Assembly: GCA_016709225.1 (NCBI GenBank)
Contig: JADJEE010000002.1
Location: 992,001 to 1,056,000 of the forward strand
Length of the DNA: 64,000 nucleotides
Direction of reading: 5' to 3'
From: Deltaproteobacteria bacterium
GTDB lineage: Bacteria > Myxococcota_A > Polyangia > Nannocystales > Nannocystaceae
Every line of letters starts with the position of its first letter. Position 1 is the first letter of the stretch. The translations under genes were made by a program, and so were the position numbers. The notes beneath the pieces were generated by a model, which saw nothing but the letters and a program-made list of their open reading frames with translations, ran no database searches and was not told the origin of the DNA. Shown here one piece after another: positions 61,156-64,000 of this stretch.

Positions 61156-61841
61156 CGGCCGCCCTCGTGCGCGAGGCGATAGCCGATACCCCACACCGTC
61201 TCGATCAACTCCTCCACGCCCAGCTTCTTGCGCAACCGCGAGGCGTGCACGTCGAGGGTGCGGGCGTCGCCATCGCGCGCAGGGTCGAGTACGCGGTCGA
61301 CGAGCACGCGGCGGGTGATCGCGGCGCCGGGGCGCTCGGCGAGCGCGAGCAAGAATTCGAACTCGACGCGCGTCAGCTCGACACGTACACCGTCGACCCA
61401 CACCTCGCGGGCCGAACGGTCGATGCGCAGGCGACCGAGCTCGATCGCCCCCTGCGGCGCGAGCGTCGGTCGTCGCAGCCGCGCACGCACGCGCTCGACC
61501 AGCTCCTCGGGCCAGAACGGCTTGGTCATGTAGTCGTCGGCGCCGAGCTGCAGCGCGCGGACCTTGTCGGCACTGTCGTTGCGGGCGCTGAGCACGAGGA
61601 TCGGCACCGCCGCGGCAGCCCGGATCTGCGCGATCATGTCCATGCCCGAGACACCGGGCAGCATCAGGTCCAACACCACCAGCTGCACGAGCGCGAGATC
61701 GTCACCGGTGAGCGCCCGCCCGCGTCGCAGCAGGGTCGGATCGAAGCCGGCATCCCGCAGGTGGGCGACGATCTGCGCGCCCAGCTGCTCGTCGTCCTCG
61801 ACCACGAGCACTGCCGGCGCGGATGGGCTGGTGGGCTTCAC
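61152..61841 (-). CDS. OmpR-family response regulator
   Basis: A 229-aa regulator. The receiver domain has acidic VVEDDEQ, phosphoacceptor Asp in VVLDLMLPG, Ser/Thr in LVLSARN and Lys in MTKPF. The winged-helix DNA-binding domain ends RTLDVHASRLRKKLGVEELIETVWGIGYRL. I chose GTG 61841; TTG 61865 and GTG 61853 are in-frame alternatives. It forms an operon with the histidine kinase and is divergent from the dioxygenase gene, which it may control. Confidence 0.9.
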   Translation of the reverse strand: MKPTSPSAPAVLVVEDDEQLGAQIVAHLRDAGFDPTLLRRGRALTGDDLALVQLVVLDLMLPGVSGMDMIAQIRAAAAVPILVLSARNDSADKVRALQLGADDYMTKPFWPEELVERVRARLRRPTLAPQGAIELGRLRIDRSAREVWVDGVRVELTRVEFEFLLALAERPGAAITRRVLVDRVLDPARDGDARTLDVHASRLRKKLGVEELIETVWGIGYRLAHEGGR

Positions 61842-61946
61842 GACTGTAAGCACTGTACCGTGCAATCCGCAGTCGACGACGGTCGCGCCTCGATCGGCGG
61901 CATCGAGTTAGGAATCCCGCAAGGTCGCCGCGGTAACCTGCTGGCG

Positions 61947-62963
61947 ATGCAACGCCGCGCCCTCCACCGTGCCCGCACCCACACCACCCGCCGTCGCGTG
62001 CTGCGAGGACTCGGCGCGCTCGCGACCGCATCGGGCGTGGTCGCGCTGACCGGCTGCGGCGGCGACGACGGCAGCGGCAGCGGCAGCAGCGGTGATGGGT
62101 CGAGCGGCGGCGGCTCGAGCGGGGGCGGCAGCAGCGGTGGCTCGAGCGGCGGCTCGAGCGGTGCGTCGGCCTCGGCGACCGGCAGCACCGGGGTCGCGGA
62201 CAGCAGCGGCGGCGGCTCGAGCGATGGTTCGAGTGGCGCAGCGGATGCCTCGAGCAGCGACACCGGCGCGTGCGCGACGATCGAAGGCTGGGCCTCGGGC
62301 GGCACCGCGTCGATGTGCGGCAACTACCCCGACCCGTTCACGCGCGGACTCGGCCCGGTCTGCGAGCTGACCTGCGCCGCGACCCTGGGCCCCTGCTACG
62401 CGGACACCATCGAGCGCAAGGACATCAGCGAGGGACAGCCGGGCCTGCCGGTGCGGCTCGCACTCAAGATCGTCGACACCGACTGCAACCCGGTCGCCGA
62501 CGCCGAGGTCGACGTCTGGCACACCAGCGCCGACGGCTACTACTCGGGCGACGACGCCTCCGCGATGTGCACGCTCGGCAACCCCGCGGCCGAGGCCGCG
62601 CGCTGGATGCGAGGCGTGCAGACCACCGACGCCGAGGGCCGCGTCGACTTCGACACCTGCTTCCCCGGCTGGTACTCGGGCCGCACGATCCACATCCACT
62701 TCCAGATCCGCATCGGTGGCACCGAGTTCGTCACCTCGCAGCTGTTCTTCGACGACGCGCTGTCCGACGAGATCGTCGCGAGCGAGCCGGTCTACAGCGA
62801 TCGTGGCCCCCGCGACACCACCAACGCCAACGACAACGTGATCGGCGGTGGCGACATCGAGAACGTGGTGCTGCAGACCGAGCGACAGTCCGACGGTGCG
62901 ATGCTGGCGTGGCGCACGCTGGTGCTGCGGACCTCGACCGGCACGCCGCTGTGCCAGATCTGA
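61947..62963 (+). CDS. Intradiol dioxygenase-like exported protein
   Basis: A 338-aa protein with a twin-arginine-type signal (TTRRRVLRGLGALATASGVVALTGC, ending in a lipobox) and a long Gly/Ser linker (about 35-115). The C-terminal domain matches the intradiol ring-cleavage dioxygenase fold: CYADTIERKDISEGQPGLPVRLALKIVD, ADAEVDVWHTSADGYYSG, FDTCFPGWYSGRTIHIHFQI. The Tyr and His ligands for Fe(III) are plausibly Y in DGYYSG and WYSG with H in IHIHF. Folding before Tat export suits a metal enzyme. The aromatic substrate is unknown. Confidence 0.85.
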   Translation: MQRRALHRARTHTTRRRVLRGLGALATASGVVALTGCGGDDGSGSGSSGDGSSGGGSSGGGSSGGSSGGSSGASASATGSTGVADSSGGGSSDGSSGAADASSSDTGACATIEGWASGGTASMCGNYPDPFTRGLGPVCELTCAATLGPCYADTIERKDISEGQPGLPVRLALKIVDTDCNPVADAEVDVWHTSADGYYSGDDASAMCTLGNPAAEAARWMRGVQTTDAEGRVDFDTCFPGWYSGRTIHIHFQIRIGGTEFVTSQLFFDDALSDEIVASEPVYSDRGPRDTTNANDNVIGGGDIENVVLQTERQSDGAMLAWRTLVLRTSTGTPLCQI

Positions 62964-62975
62964 GCGGGCGCGGCG

Positions 62976-64000
62976 TCAGCCCGGCACGGTCTCGAGCTCG
63001 GGGAACGCGGTCAGCAGCGCCGCGCGCTGCTCGACGAGCGCCGCGTGGATCGGATCGCGACGGCGCATGAAGCCGCGGATCGCCTGCACGTCCTCGCGCA
63101 GCCGCTCCGACAGCGGCAACACGACGAATGCGATCGTCGCCGCCAGCACGGTGGCGATGACCCCCCACGCGCCGAAGCGGAGCCCGGCCAGCACCACGCT
63201 CGCGAGCAGCCACAGCGGGAACAGCACCAGCCCGAGCAGGAACTTGTAGGTCGAGACCACGTCGAGATCGAGCGTGATGCGATCGATGACGAAGCCGGTC
63301 ACGCGATAGACCGGCCACCACCACAGCGCCAGCGGCAGCACCACCGGCGCGATCGCCAGACGGGCGAGGAAGCCGGGCAACCACCGCGCGACGACCCCCC
63401 GCGAGTACGCGAAGCCGACCTGATCGGGCCGCACGCCGCTGCGGGCCAGCGCGGCGTCGGCCTGCTCGACCCCCTCGAACACGCGCTGCTGCTGATCGAG
63501 CGGCAGCTGTCGCAGTCGCTCACCGAGCAACCGCACACGCGCGCGCACGCCCTCGAGATCGGCGCGCTCACGCGGACCATCGGCGAGCAGCCACGCCAGT
63601 CGCTCCGCGAGCCGCGAGAGCGCGTCATCGGGGCCGTGCAGCGTGAGCGGCAGCATGGCCGCGCGCAGCCGTGCGGTCAGCTCGTGCACTGCCGCCGGCG
63701 TGGCCCCCTGCGCGCGCAGATCGTCGATGGGCACCGGCGCGCCGAGCCGCACCAACGCGCTGTGGCGGAAGGTCTCGCGCTGGCCGTAGACCAGGCCCGC
63801 CGGTACCACCTGCACGGCGATCGGCGACGACAACACGATGCGGGCGGCACCGGTCTTGAGCGGCGCGAGATCCTGGAACGCGTGGCTGATGCCCTCGGGG
63901 AACAGCGCAACCGACTCGCCGCGCGCGAACGCCTCGTGCACCGCAGCGAACGTCGCAGCGGTGGCCTCGGGCCCGACGTCGCCGTCGGCGCGGCGATGCA
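62976..64000 (-). CDS. PlsC-type acyltransferase, 5' end beyond the window
   Basis: The C-terminal part (at least 341 codons) of a 1-acylglycerol-phosphate acyltransferase-like protein. The substrate-binding motif LFPEGISH lies 20 residues after the visible edge, followed by LKTGAARIVL and VQVVPAGLVYG. A long C-terminal region with two to three hydrophobic helices (PVVLPLALWWWPVYRVTGFVI, LLGLVLFPLWLLASVVLAGL) is typical of the larger myxobacterial members. The HX4D catalytic motif should lie upstream of base 64000. Confidence 0.85.
   Translation of the reverse strand, partial: HRRADGDVGPEATAATFAAVHEAFARGESVALFPEGISHAFQDLAPLKTGAARIVLSSPIAVQVVPAGLVYGQRETFRHSALVRLGAPVPIDDLRAQGATPAAVHELTARLRAAMLPLTLHGPDDALSRLAERLAWLLADGPRERADLEGVRARVRLLGERLRQLPLDQQQRVFEGVEQADAALARSGVRPDQVGFAYSRGVVARWLPGFLARLAIAPVVLPLALWWWPVYRVTGFVIDRITLDLDVVSTYKFLLGLVLFPLWLLASVVLAGLRFGAWGVIATVLAATIAFVVLPLSERLREDVQAIRGFMRRRDPIHAALVEQRAALLTAFPELETVPG

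Noticed and set aside
1..64000. CRISPR array
   Set aside because: No set of regularly spaced direct repeats with unique spacers is visible; the tandem repeats at 1835, 20681 and 38460 have no spacers.

Overview
The window is GC-rich bacterial chromosome. It looks like a myxobacterium, most likely close to the Nannocystis/Enhygromyxa/Plesiocystis group. The reasons are many lipoproteins with Ser/Thr/Gly/Asp-rich linkers behind the lipobox, a MopE-type metal-binding motif, Ser/Thr kinases with zinc ribbons, and mostly single-gene transcription units. No 16S rRNA or species marker is present, so this placement is inference.

Backbone left (1-17.4 kb): a tRNA-Pro, a slipin-type SPFH protein, several exported proteins (a metzincin-like protease, an FG-GAP lipoprotein, a trypsin-like protease), a membrane flavodoxin, an ArsR/AHSA1 pair with a readable promoter and operator, and a four-gene cassette (15.5-17.4 kb) of unknown function that ends in a PD-(D/E)XK-like protein.

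Accessory island (17.8-36.1 kb): an intact tmRNA gene (ssrA, minus strand, 36087-36446) has its 3' end and downstream terminator repeated in diverged form at 17799-17871, at identical spacing. I read these as the borders of an island inserted at the ssrA 3' end. Inside are an IS21-type remnant, two nearly identical IS3-family elements, a complete type I restriction-modification locus (hsdM-hsdS-rhuM, then hsdR), and a retron-like operon. The retron RT carries the NAxxH and VTG hallmarks and is fused to a DUF3800/RNase H-like domain. It overlaps a second gene whose acidic-residue pattern also suggests an RNase H-like fold. A 15-bp inverted repeat enclosing two small hairpins lies 9 nt upstream of the RT start and is the candidate msr-msd RNA. 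IS3 copy 1 splits a formerly continuous gene of about 191 aa. No integrase gene is visible, so the island is probably no longer mobile by itself.

Backbone right (36.4-64 kb): lipoproteins, a tandem UspA protein, a PhoD-like phosphatase, a STAS protein, a kinase plus divergent-kinase pair, a GspC-like PDZ protein, a B12-type radical SAM protein whose stop codon lies in the flank of a 161-bp MITE-like element, an RluB/RluF-type pseudouridine synthase, a peptidoglycan-binding protein next to a phospholipase D protein, a CBS-pair protein, an alpha/beta hydrolase, a phosphopantetheinyl transferase, an EIIA-like protein, a two-component system, a Tat-exported intradiol dioxygenase-like protein, and a PlsC-type acyltransferase cut by the window edge.
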